64,000 bases of DNA, from positions 27,677-91,676 of the forward strand of contig JACCGJ010003058.1 in the NCBI GenBank assembly GCA_013407085.1, given 5' to 3'. The stretch's first letter is position 1. Each line of letters opens with the position of its first letter. Shown here piece by piece: positions 1-10,012 of the stretch. Origin of the DNA: Atriophallophorus winterbourni (Eukaryota > Platyhelminthes > Trematoda > Plagiorchiida > Microphallidae). The notes beneath the pieces are model-generated. The model saw only the letters and a program-made list of their open reading frames with translations. It was not told where the DNA came from and ran no database searches. The translations under genes were made by a program, and so were the position numbers.

Positions 1-148
1 ATGACCCATTCACACACGTGAGTTTGAGGTAAAACGGGCTGTTTAAAAATAGCTGTCACATGACCGCACGCACTCGTCGCGTTTCAAAACATGGTGAATC
101 ACAATCATGAAAAAAGAAAGTTTGTAATGAATCAGTGAGAGCAGTTTA

Positions 149-193
149 TTGGTAACGTTTCACTTCTGAATCAGAAGCTTCGTCCTACCAAGG
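149..193 (-). ncRNA. Hammerhead-ribozyme-like motif, copy 1 (decayed)
   Basis: On the minus strand the sequence has the order stem I half (CTTGGT), core box, a hairpin of complementary halves (GCTTCTG / CAGAAG), GAA, then ACGTTACCAA. The last part supplies a minimal palindromic stem III (ACGT), the cleavage-site U and the second half of stem I (ACCAA). The core box is AGGACGA instead of CTGANGA, so this copy should be dead. It lies about 240 bp 3' of the endonuclease remnant of a PLE, the same place as in the copy near 22 kb. Confidence 0.5.
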
Positions 194-429
194 GTGTCAG
201 TACGAACGGAGATCAAGCTTAAATTTCATTCACCTGACCAATCCTATGCTGGTTAAAACTGCACCGCCCAAGATGGGATCTGCAATCGTTAGGGATAGAC
301 AGGCGCGTTCAATATCAAATGATACCAACACCCCTACGTGCCGTATAATCCCTTATTTGTTTTAGTCTTGGCTGGTGTGAATGACATCTGCTGACGGCTT
401 AGCTCCATCGAGTACTCCGTGCGCACACT

Positions 430-1805
430 AGGGGTCACGCACGTTAATGTTTATCCGCTGCAGTACCGGACGCCAGATTGTGGAAATATCAGCCCCATCC
501 ACCTTTTTAACTGCATTCTTACCTGCCTTTGTTATCTCCGGTAAAGTCGTTCCATGTATGGTTTTATTCCCCGCCTTATCACTTTTACGTTATCAAGATC
601 AACGCTGTGACCTGTGTTCAGCTCGTGTTTAGCTGGTGCTGAATCTCTTATCAGTGATTGATATTCACTAGAATTGCGTGGCTGTGTACCGATTCGATTT
701 TTGTGTTCACTTATCCTAGTACAGAGTTCTCCGGATGTTTGCCCAATATATACTCCCGAGCAACCCTTGCAGTTGATTTTATATACGCAATTCGTCGCGC
801 AACCCGGAAGTGTTTTATCCTCATGATGCGTTAATAAGGATCCGAGCGTTCTACCCCGTTAATTCGTTACTCGTATACCTGCGTTATTCAAGATTCCACT
901 TATCCCCTCTGACGCGTCCTCAACGTAGGGTATAGAAACTGTTGCAAGCCAAACTTTTTCCGTTTTGAGTGCTGGGTATTTTACCGTTTCAGTTGGCGTT
1001 TAATTAGGCTATTAGTGTAACGATGATCAGCAAGCCGACGACTAACTTCGTGATGAGCTCGTTTTTCATCAGTGGCATCGCTGCACAAGCGTTCAACTTT
1101 GTACAACAGCGATTTCGCAACTGAATTAAATACTTATTGGGGGTGCGCTGGTGAGTACTGCAAGACCGAATCTGTATCGATTGGCTTCCGATAGACCGTA
1201 GTGCTTATTTTATCATTCTGCTTTCGCGCTAAACAGTCCAAGAATGTAACTGTCACTTCTGTGGACTCAATCTCTTTTGTAACTTGAATTTTGGGATTCA
1301 AGTTGGTAACCTAACTATGGAATACTTCCAATCTATTGCGTTTTATTATGACGAATGTATCATCGACATAACGCCACTATATCTTTGGTCGAAAAGCTTC
1401 ATTTTTAAAGCTAACTCTTCAAATGCTACATGTACATATACGCTAACGCTTGGAAAAAAGGTGAACCCATTGCTGAGTCTTCCTTTTGCTTGTATAACTG
1501 TCCATATAAACAATAAGTGGTTCATATTTACATAAATCGCTATATGGCCGACGATCTTTCAATGTCGCATCTGAATTAAGTGCTTCTTTTGTTAATTCTT
1601 AAGCGCTCGTGGTGTACACATTCGTGAACAAAGCGCCTACATCGAAGCTAACCATCATCTCATCTTCGTCGAGCGTTATTGTACTCAAGCGACGAACGAA
1701 ATCCAAAGAGTTCTCAATGAAAGTATCCCTGTTCCCGACTAGCGTTTTCAACAAATGAGCAATATACTTCGCTAATTCGTGTGTTGGGGATTCAATGCCA
1801 TCCAC
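430..1805 (-). mobile_element. Penelope-like element, decayed RT and GIY-YIG endonuclease (copy 1)
   Basis: Read on the minus strand in broken frames, this is the 3' half of a Penelope-like retroelement pol. An RT block at about 1700-1650 reads SFDVGALFTNV, and about 1280-1140 gives TFLDCLARKQ followed by VYRKPIDTDSVLQYSPAHP, the conserved PLE stretch after the palm. The endonuclease at about 815-450 has CATNCVYKINCKGC and then GVYIGQTSGELCTR, which keeps the C/C pairs, the YIG and the downstream arginine of the GIY-YIG nuclease family. Frameshifts and stops separate the blocks, so it is not functional. PLEs use RT plus GIY-YIG nuclease for target-primed integration. The 5' RT half is absent, probably truncated at about 1805 where LINE sequence begins. 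Confidence 0.8.
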
Positions 1806-1834
1806 GATAGGTTACAGAGGGAATCACGAATTTT

Positions 1835-2600
1835 CAGTTAATACGCAAGATCTCGTCTGGACCACAGCAGAAAAAGATCTTGGTATCTGTGTTTCGTTTA
1901 ACCTTAAGCCTGGACAGCATTGTCGGATGAGGTACAATGAAGCTTGATGTATCTTGACTATTCTGAACAGAATATTCCGGATTTTTACGCCCGAAACCCG
2001 GGTAAATAACACGTATATACGTCCTGTTATGGAATATTCCATATTCCATCCAAGCCTGGGCACCATGGCTGAGGAAGGATATCGAACTACTCGACAGGAT
2101 TTATCATCGCGCTACAAAGTTGGTCTCCCGGTACAGAAATTTGCCTTCCACAGAGCGAATGTTAAAACTGAACCTACACGATTTTACCCAACGGAGGATA
2201 CGTAGTGACCTTATGTTGACCTTCAAAATTCAGCATTCTCTAAACCATCCTCTTGAACACTTGCTAAATCCCAATGACCTTACTCGAACACGAACACATT
2301 CAAAGGCTTTAATCATTCCGCATTCTCGATTGGTTATACTTCGTAATTTTTTCTAGGTAAGAATTTGTTTCACTTGGAACTATTTGCCTGAAGAAATCAC
2401 ATCTGTTGAGGTTTTCGCTTCCAAACTCGATAAGTTTATGACGAACCATGAAGTATGCGAGTGTCCCTATTAATTTTTGAGATATTTTCGATATTTTTTA
2501 TATGTTTCATATACCTTGTCATCCTATGGTTATTGTTATGCTTAATGCTTTATCTAGCATAAAACCTTTTGAGTTCTGAGGTCGTTAGTCGTATTAGGAT
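1835..2600 (+). mobile_element. LINE (CR1/jockey-type) 3' fragment: RT C-terminal domain plus 3' UTR
   Basis: In shifted plus frames it reads the post-RT region of a non-LTR retrotransposon: AEKDLGICVSFNLKPGQ (about 1868), then RDIELLDRIYHRATKLVSRYRN (given here in outline) and RRIRSDLMLTFKIQHSL to about 2245, then WNYLPEEITS at about 2380. The 3' tail at 2519-2575 contains CATCCTATGGTTATTGTTA, and related sequence occurs on the opposite strand near 13.45, 28.03 and 37.78 kb, so these are copies of one LINE family. It has no RT catalytic core and several frameshifts, so it is a dead 5'-truncated copy. Confidence 0.7.
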
Positions 2601-2723
2601 ACACAAGCTGTTTCTAGTTGTTTGCTCTCATTCATTGAGAACAATTACGCCGTATTCAGTCAAATAAGCGAGTGTTTGCACTTGCACATAGGTGTGTATG
2701 GTTTACAGAATGAAATATTCTTT

Positions 2724-2913
2724 TGCAAAGGAATTTGTGTGTAATCGGTTAGAGTAGTTTTTGGGTAACGTTTCAAATCAGTGGTGGTGGGTTGACTACT
2801 ACTTAATCATATTCCCTGTCCTGACTATCACCCTTGGTCTGACCAAGCTTCTGTGTCAGAAGTGAAACGTTACCCAAAAACGACTCTAACCGATTGCACA
2901 CAAATTCCTTTGC
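2724..2913. repeat. 190-bp inverted-repeat element with a hammerhead-like motif
   Basis: A left arm at 2724-2774 and a right arm at 2863-2913 are near-perfect reverse complements (about 51 bp; both hold TTTGGGTAACGTTTCA or its complement). They enclose an ~88-bp loop with CCTGTCCTGACTATCACCC and the hammerhead-like hairpin. The loop and right arm recur at 45200-45370 and 48075-48230, and sequence after the right arm (ACGATCGGTCCCAAA) recurs near 33660 and 45345. This is therefore a dispersed short element related to PLE flanks, without coding capacity. Confidence 0.7.
2834..2876 (+). ncRNA. Hammerhead-ribozyme-like motif, copy 2
   Basis: Order: TTGGT (stem I), CTGACCA core (G8 changed to C), AGCTTCTG-TG-TCAGAAGT hairpin (stem II), GAA, ACGT-T and ACCCAA (minimal stem III, cleavage U, stem I return). 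The core G8 substitution predicts loss of activity. Stem III is only the palindrome ACGT, as expected for hammerheads that work as dimers. Confidence 0.5.
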
Positions 2914-3413
2914 ATTATGAATATACGATCGGTCCCAAAGATATTCCAATCGATTGCTGAAACATTCTTTTATTTAATCCGAAGTTCTATCTTTGAAGTA
3001 TTATTTAACAAATTAAAGCATATCAATAGGAAGTATGTGAAACAGCAGATGAGCCGAATCCTAGTGTACGCTCAATTGCTCCGTAAGTTTTATGAATGCA
3101 AAATTAGAATGCACGCTGACATAGCGTGACGAAAAAAGAGAAAATGTTCGGATGTTCAAGATAATAAACTAACGAACGCTGTATAATCATTACCAGTAGT
3201 AAGTGGGAAACCAATAAACCTCAACGCTTATGAGATGTGAATAAAGAATCTGAAAATAATAAATACATTTAGAAAAGTCCGAACGCCAAATTAGAATAAT
3301 GATGTAAAAATTAATTTAAAATTAACTTTCCTTACCAGTGGTATGAAAAAACAATCAAATTACTTGGAAATGCAATGTAGAAGTATGTGCAATTATAAGG
3401 TTACCAAAGGTCG
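2914..3413. other. Non-coding stretch; tail of the dispersed repeat, then nothing recognised
   Basis: The first ~50 bases (to about 2960) are the outer part of the PLE-flank repeat also seen near 33650-33690 and 45340-45380. Beyond that I see only AT-rich sequence without credible exons. Confidence 0.4.
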
Positions 3414-3700
3414 TGGGTTGTGTGACGGAAAAGCAAGCAAATGAATATTTTGTTTCATGGTTATGGGTTTAACCCCATTAAACATGTGTTTGGACACATG
3501 TAATTGAACAGATTGGTCGTACCAGCCTTATCTGACAGTGGCATACAAGCGCTACGTGTTTACCATCCCCCCACTGTTTTAAGCGCATGCGGATCCTGAT
3601 CTTACTGTCACTACCGGATGCGTGCAAAGAGCACGAAACTGGACGTCGGTTGTGTGTGATGGAAATGCATGCAAATGAATATTTTGATGTAGAAATTACT
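3414..3700 (-). repeat. SINE-like dispersed repeat (GCATGCATTTCCATCA family), minus orientation
   Basis: The complement of this stretch carries the hallmarks of a family repeated through the window: GCATGCATTTCCATCACACA, a GTTTCGTGCTCTTTGCAC-like block, a GATCAGGATCCGCATG block, an AAACAGTGGGGGGATGGTAA block, GGCTGGTACGACCAATC, and a terminal AACACATGT ... GGTTAAACCCAT palindrome-like end. Other copies lie at 6780-6890, 8426-8530, 12283-12655, 31850-32225 and 35165-35480. No ORF and no clear pol III boxes; I do not recognise the family by name. Confidence 0.6.
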
Positions 3701-5016
3701 TTAAAATTAACCTTCCTTACCAGTGATATCAAAAAACAATCAAAATTACTTGGAAATGCACAGGAGAAGTATGAGCAATTTTAAGGAAACAAAAGTAGCT
3801 TTGGGGTCACCGTCGGACCCACTGCCTTGAAAATATACTCAAGGCTCAATCTAGGGAAGCTTTTCAACAATCAAAAAGTTTTGATTCTCAATAAGTCGAA
3901 TCAATATTAACTAAATACTTCATCACTACATATCAAGGCCACCATGCAATTTGAATCTACTAAGTCATGATTTAAACTACCGCGTCAACCATTTTGCGCA
4001 GTCAGCTTTCTTCTGACAATATCGTTTTAATTTTCGCATGGTTCCAAGCTTAGTAGATTGACTGTAAGCTGTCGACTCACAACATCATTCTGCACCAGTG
4101 AAACCGCTCGAGTAGAGGTGGTGGAGTATATTTGTGCTGTCACGAGCGCCATTTATCTTACCACTGTTTCTGACACCAGCTTCAGCTTAGAGGATACCAT
4201 GTGGTACAGCTTACGTTTGAATTCGAGAGACTTGCATCGTCATTGTGATTTACTGCTCACTAATTTTACCTGTTGCTCATGACATAGTATAGTATTGTAT
4301 ACTCATCCAGCAATGATTTAACTTACAATTGTGTTTTATTTTGAGCTTGATTTATTCGACAAGTGTTTCTAAAATACTGCTCGCTTTCACCTAAGCAATT
4401 CTCAGAGTTTTCACGTTTTGATGTAAATTGTTCCATCTGGACAAGAGATATCTCAATAAAATGAGATGGCATTACTAGATTTGTTAAACGTCGCTAACTA
4501 TGAGAACGATAAATATTGTTAAACATGCTCAATCGAAGTTTATCGGCCTAACTCAGATCGCAATCATCCTGTAGCATTGTTCCTATGAATGTTCGGCAAA
4601 ACTGAAACTAATTTATGTTGCAGAGAGCTCATTTTTCTAATTCACTCGTTAAAACTTGCCCTGCCGCAAAGTCTCACTGAGTTCACAATGTTTTGTGATC
4701 AGTAGTTTCGCTGGCAAAAACTATCTCTTTAATAAAACCACATTGTAATGTAACAAAGAACCACCGAAAACGTTTGCTTACTTGAAAAGTAAAGTAAAAA
4801 ACGTCGCAACTTCATGAATACATTCAGGCACTAGTGTTATACATGCTAAAAATAGATATTAATGATGTTCTCAATGGAATAATTATCACACTTATTCAAA
4901 TGATAGAGGTAATTTCGTGTTGGGTTCACCTCCATATTTGTCCGAATCTGGGATACAAACTTTTGTGTAAACTGCTCTCAACTCTCTGGTCACATAGAAT
5001 AAATTAGGCTATTACG
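3700..5016. other. Intergenic, nothing recognised
   Basis: AT-rich DNA with only short open frames on both strands; no repeat family found elsewhere in the window was recognised here. Confidence 0.4.
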
Positions 5017-5388
5017 ATGATAAACTCTATTGTATATACATATATCACGCTGATATATTGCGATATTTTTTCTAATCATGTTGGCGAACGCCCGACACGA
5101 ACAAATATAGTGAAGGTAAACGAAATTATGTTGTTGCAGAACCTGATATTTCTGTCACCACCTGATGACAATCAGGATCAATTTGTCTTGTATGAGGGCA
5201 GGGTGTATGTGTGTAAAGCCATAAATAATGGAGGTAGTTCAAGAAAAATAATCATTGAAACCTTTTTAGGACATTTTAAATATAAATTTTGGAATAGTAG
5301 AGTGCCAATCGTCATTTATGGAAGTGGTGGAGATTTTCACCTTGATCTCTCTAAAAGGAAACCTAATTTTCCAATGCATTTATTCTGA
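5017..5388 (+). CDS. Hypothetical protein or terminal exon, unknown function
   Basis: A 123-codon open frame in an otherwise ORF-poor stretch. The N-terminal ~30 residues are hydrophobic (VYTYITLIYCDIF); the C-terminal part is well mixed, with GRVYVCKAINNGG and VPIVIYGSGGDF. A canonical AATAAA lies at 5420-5425, about 30 bases after the stop, unusual for a random frame. A good splice acceptor (TTATGTTGTTGCAG) lies at about 5126-5139, so the real exon could start at AACCTGATATTT and be the last exon of a gene whose upstream exons I could not find. I do not recognise a family. Alternatives: chance ORF or unrecognised transposon piece. Confidence 0.3.
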   Translation: MINSIVYTYITLIYCDIFSNHVGERPTRTNIVKVNEIMLLQNLIFLSPPDDNQDQFVLYEGRVYVCKAINNGGSSRKIIIETFLGHFKYKFWNSRVPIVIYGSGGDFHLDLSKRKPNFPMHLF

Positions 5389-5429
5389 GGTTGCTGACTA
5401 ATTGCTGACTAATTGTATTAATAAAAATT

Positions 5430-6780
5430 AAATACAAATATATCGAGGTACTCACACTTGGGGCACGTATACACCACAACAGTTGGTTTGTTTTTGTATA
5501 TCTTTATGTGAGCACAGTAAGATTAGCTTCAGCATGACTTAAAACAGTATAACCAAAGTAAATATTATATAACTTTGAAAGTGCAATTCAATGTGTTTAT
5601 TACAATGAACCATGCTGTAGAAGTACAAACTGCACGACGACCATAAATGTATAATTTGAAGATTTGCCCACATTCCTCACATCCAGATATATTTTAAATC
5701 TATTCAAGATATATTCATGGCTATATCTTTTAATCCATTTTCAATCTCGTATGTTAGATTTCTGTTTAGATGACCCGTGTACATGCCTGTTTTAGCTGTT
5801 TCACATATAGCTGTGTTCACTTCATATAAGTGCCTATGTACCAATTAAGGATGATCTATACTCATGTCCAAACACGATTGCTGCATAAAGTTATTTTCAT
5901 CAATGCTCAATGAATGTGATGGGACAATAAGACTCGAAGAGCATAAGCTCGGTCTATCAACACATATCAACACATACCAATGTACAAATAATACACCTGA
6001 AAATATTCAACGAGCGGCTCACACTATTATGAATAAATCTAATTTCTAGTGTTACATTACACCTCAACGACAAAATGAAATCAATTTTAACGAACTATCA
6101 AAGTGGCGTATCCATTTGGCCGGATTAGATTGGTGTGTTGGTGCACTTCAATCGGATTATTTGCTTGTTCGACATCATTGTCCTATGAAGAAGTTTTCTA
6201 ATTTTTCCGTCTATATTATCTAATTGTCTGTTCCATTCGATTGCTTGTGGGTACGAAAGCAAGTCTTTAAAGAATGCGCCGAACAGTCCTGCTCTTCCGT
6301 CAGCATGGAGCCGTATTTTGTGCTAGTCGAGCTGTCGATTCACATTTTCACGTTGCAAGCATCATTGTGATTAATGATTTTTGCTTTCCATAGGACCAAA
6401 AGCATTCATGAAGCTTTGTTCCTTGTCATATTCCGTTTTGACTGACATTTTGCATGAAGCAAAACAAAACATACTATAAATTACAAAACATACCAATCAG
6501 CATGAACGAAGACCCGTTTCGTGCAGTTTACACTCATCACTATTGGTCAATACGAATGGGATCAGCAGGTCTTGAATCAACGGTGAAATTGTAAAAAAAA
6601 GGTTATTCGTAGCCGCTGTTGGGTCACTGCCAACCTATTTGTTCTCATATGACCGATCACCTGGCCTTGAACATAAAATCCAAGGTTGCATGAAATTCCG
6701 TTCCACACACCATTTGTTGATAATTACTTTGCAGTTTCACGGCGCGCAGCTTCTGATGAGTTAAGGCTGTACAGAGTCCG
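5430..6780. other. Intergenic, nothing recognised
   Basis: No exon with family resemblance, no RNA gene and no clear repeat copy seen. An 11-bp tandem duplication (TTGCTGACTAA twice) sits just upstream at about 5390-5412. Confidence 0.4.
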
Positions 6781-6892
6781 TAGTCGGGGTGTATCTTTGA
6801 TCGAAATGCATGGAAATATAGATTTTCCTTTGAAGACTGTGGGTTCGACCCTATCCATATGTGTGTGGGTACATATGATTCCATAGTCTCGA
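6780..6892 (-). repeat. SINE-like repeat fragment
   Basis: Contains TCGAAATGCATGGAAATA, then GTGGGTTCGACCCTAT, then CATATGTGTGTGGGTACATATG, matching in order the GCATGC end and the palindromic end of the family described at 3414-3700. The central part of the unit is missing. Confidence 0.45.
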
Positions 6893-8425
6893 CGTGTCAT
6901 CCAGCACTGGTTTCATAGTTAAGATGTTCTCTACCTAACACCGACTCGTGACCATCTTTGTTCATTTTCCCATCAAGCACTGAGATCTGTACGGAATTGT
7001 TCTCGGTCATTGATCGATACCATGACCAATGCTTTTGTAGATATCTAATAGCAATTTATAGTGAACTCTGTTTGACGCGTATACCTTCTAATTACAAGAC
7101 GTTTCTTACGTTCTTGTGACACGGTAGTATGAGTCTAGTTTTGGGAAAGTTCCTTCGTAACAATTTAATAGTTATTTCTCTTTATTCTCTAAAGATAAAT
7201 GATGCTCCGTTGTTGACATGCTCAACAAAATAAAGTTTATTCGAAGCTTATTTTGACTGCTGTTCGATGTTTGCAATCTCAGCTCAAAACATTTTGTTTT
7301 CTGGTTCCACTGGCATGGATAATATAGGTTAGTTCGATATAGTTTAGGGTGCATTGGTGTAGAAAGAGTATATCGTTTTGCGTCAGCAAACCTCCAGATC
7401 TATTTATTAATATTTGATCGAATAAATTGAATTTTTTATAGCTTTGATCAGGTTGGGTAGCCTCACGGATAATTTTGCATTATTTTTAACAGGGAGCTCT
7501 TGTTAAGAACAAAATTGGGCTAAATGTGCTCGAATTATATTGTATTTTAAAGAGGCGATTGAATTTTCTAACATAAACATATTCAGCTTTATTTCACAAT
7601 GTTTCGAAACGTTAATTTGAGGTTTCGAATAGTGTTATAAGAGCGTATTTGTTGCAATATTCCCCAGTCTTTCGTCTGATCTTTGTATGTTTTTCACAAC
7701 TTCGTTGTGCATTCAAACAATATTTTTGTTTTAAAGTATAATATTCTACATGCCTTATTTCACTTTCATTCTGGACATTTTCTTGAGTCTTCTCTAATTT
7801 ATTTCTGGATTTAAGTTTACATGGAAAACAGGGCAGTTTTTGAAACACTTGGATCACGATAGTTAGAATAAAAATCAACGTCCAACAGTTGCGGGTTTAT
7901 TTCAAGTCAGTCAATGCGTGTGGTGTTTCCAATCTCAACATATATTACGTTATCTAAAAGCCACCTTGAGGGCACCAGTGCTAACCAAGTCAACATCGTT
8001 CTCTGTCTTAGACAAAGAAAAAATAATCGTCAACATGAAAATACTCCGTGGAAAGCTGCAAATGCCATCTTTTTCAACAAAAAATACTCATCTGTATACA
8101 TTTTAACCGCGCACACCAATGATGATTATACACTTAATGTAGGGCTATTACGATCAAAGTCAAAAAAGCATTCCTACAAACAATAGAAATATTGTATACC
8201 AGTTGAGTTGTTAGGCAAAGTTGGATAATGCTGGCACAATCAACAGTGAGCCATAGATTTGGTACATTCTACTTGGCTTATACTATATTTTCACAATTAC
8301 ATTCACACCGTAATACTGTTTTGTTGTAAAGTAATAAAAAATACTATAATTCTTGGAACCTATTCATTAATATCAGCTCACACAAATGTATCCAGGTTAA
8401 ACCACACGAGTTTCAATGAAAACTC
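6893..8425. other. Intergenic, nothing recognised
   Basis: AT-rich, scattered short frames on both strands without recognisable motifs or neighbouring splice signals. Confidence 0.4.
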
Positions 8426-8530
8426 CTGATTTGCTTGCATGTCCATTACACACGAGAAATATGAGGATTTTTCTTTTAAGCGGGTTGGTTTACACCATCT
8501 ATATATGTGCGGGCGCATGTGATCTAACTT
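8426..8530 (-). repeat. SINE-like repeat fragment
   Basis: TTGCTTGCATGTCCATTACACACGA-like start followed by GTTGGTTTACACCATC and ATATGTGCGGGCGCATGTGAT, matching the terminal part of the GCATGC family in diverged form. Confidence 0.35.
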
Positions 8531-8639
8531 GTGGAAGTTTATTAAGTTGAGATGATCATCAACCGAGTGAAAAAGGATGGCGAATTTGAACGAATTAAAT
8601 TTCGGAAAACTAAAACTCGGTAAAGTTTGAAATGCACAT

Positions 8640-9075
8640 TTTCGTTTGTTGTTGTTGTTGTGGCGTCCGTCGGTCAATGTCGACATGGATGTACATCACA
8701 ATCGCATGAATTTCATGTTTGCAGCTTTTTGAATGATTAAACAGTTTCGATTCGGGGCAACAATCTCCCGCAGCGCTGGGCACGATAGTCAGAACTCGTT
8801 TGTATTGCATCATTTGCACGCGGCGCGTGATCTGCGTTGAGCAGCCAAAGAGCTGTATCTGGTCCTCCCCGGCTTGCAGTCGACGCTTTACACAATGCCT
8901 CCAAAGTGAGCGGTCAAGAGCAAGTTCTTCCCAGCTTGCGGGGTCAATGTCAAGAGCTTTCATATCTCTTTTGCAAACATCTTTGTACCCCAAGTGCGGT
9001 CTGCCCAATGGTCGACTTCCTAATTGCAACTCACCATAGAGTAGATCTTTTGGAATACGACCATTTTCCATTCGT
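8640..9075 (-). mobile_element. LINE 3' fragment: C-terminal domain (PKDLLYGEL ... DVCKRDMKAL) plus CAA-rich tail
   Basis: The minus strand encodes MENGRIPKDLLYGELQ, then GRPHLGYKDVCKRDMKALDI, SWEELALDRSLWRHCVK and RLQAGEDQIQLFG. This is the C-terminal tail of a non-LTR retrotransposon ORF2, a module common in animal LINEs and normally followed by a C-x2-C ... H-x4-C zinc-finger-like motif. Here that motif is damaged by frameshifts. The fragment ends in a (CAACAA)n tail at about 8643-8662. Five other fragments of the family occur in this window (15925-16345, 16811-17010, 30480-30800, 34785-35105, 35762-36000). No RT core remains. It lies downstream of the muscleblind gene on the same strand. 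Confidence 0.75.
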
Positions 9076-9079
9076 TAGT

Positions 9080-9736
9080 ACATTCGTCTTGTTCATGCGT
9101 GATTACAGCTGCGGACTTTATAGCATAATTTTCGTCGGAATCTAAATATTTCAGTCGCGCTGTGGAGCGTTGACAGATAAAAAATTTAATCAGTTCTCGT
9201 TTCCATTATTAATGGAAAATGAACTCGCTTGAATCCTGGAATATATTTTGAAGGTATAGAACAGTATCATATCACATTTTCTTGAAATTCTTGTTCTATA
9301 CCAACGAAATAATATCGGGAAAAAAGAAAAGGTCAGTTAATATTGTGATATTTTCATCTCTTCCCATTTATGGCAGAGGAACAATATCACACACACGGCA
9401 GGGACGAAAACAGAGAGCGTGAGATTTATGGAGTATCCGACATGTGATGAGCATAGAGTAGATGGAAATTCCAAGGCATTATTCTTCCCTGATAATATAA
9501 TTATAATATTATTATAATAAAATATAATAATCATGAACAATCGTTGTATTCCAAATCTCAAATTCCTAATTTGCGCATTGCTAAATATTCTAAATACAAT
9601 AAAATTAAATAACGTTAATGTTTTAGACGCAGTTCAATCTACCTAAAGAAAATCACAACTCAATCCAAAGTCTACAATTCTCGAACAGATCTCGATTGAT
9701 TCGATCTCGAACTGTTGTCGATTGATTCGCGTTCGT
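9080..9736 (-). other. 3' flank / probable 3' UTR of the muscleblind gene
   Basis: Follows the stop codon of the last coding exon. AT-rich with a TTATAATAT palindrome-like run at 9494-9530. I see no canonical AATAAA on the minus strand close to the stop; an ATTAAA occurs only about 550 bp downstream. Confidence 0.3.
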
Positions 9737-10012
9737 TCAATCAGGGAATGCCGAATCCGATTCGAATGCGTTTGAGTCGGTGCCAGCGCCTGAGTCCACA
9801 TCCTCTTCATCATTCAATCGATTCGCATCCGGATTATAGATCACCAGCGGGTTTGCCTCGGGCAAGTTATTAGGAGGTGGATAACACCTTAATTGATAGT
9901 CAGCTGCGTGTGGCAAATGAAACATGAGTTCGTTCGACGGATTATTCATTGAGTTCGTCAATTCATATTGAAGCCACGCTTGCAATAACGAAGAGAACAC
10001 CGTGGGAGACAT
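9737..10012 (-). CDS. Muscleblind last coding exon
   Basis: The acceptor GTTTGTTGTCATGTTTCAG directly precedes ATGTCTCCC; the stop TGA is at 9739-9737. Encodes MSPTVFSSLLQAWLQYEL, a Pro/Asn-rich middle (CYPPPNNLPEANP) and an acidic tail (EEDVDSGAGTDSNAF). Joining to exon 2 is inferred from matching phase 0, strand and spacing (1.17-kb intron); the tail itself is not conserved enough to prove it. Confidence 0.65.
   Translation of the reverse strand: MSPTVFSSLLQAWLQYELTNSMNNPSNELMFHLPHAADYQLRCYPPPNNLPEANPLVIYNPDANRLNDEEDVDSGAGTDSNAFESDSAFPD

Noticed and set aside
8800..9145. Open frames on the plus strand, opposite the LINE fragment
   Set aside because: They are antisense shadows of the C-terminal LINE module; no motif of their own.
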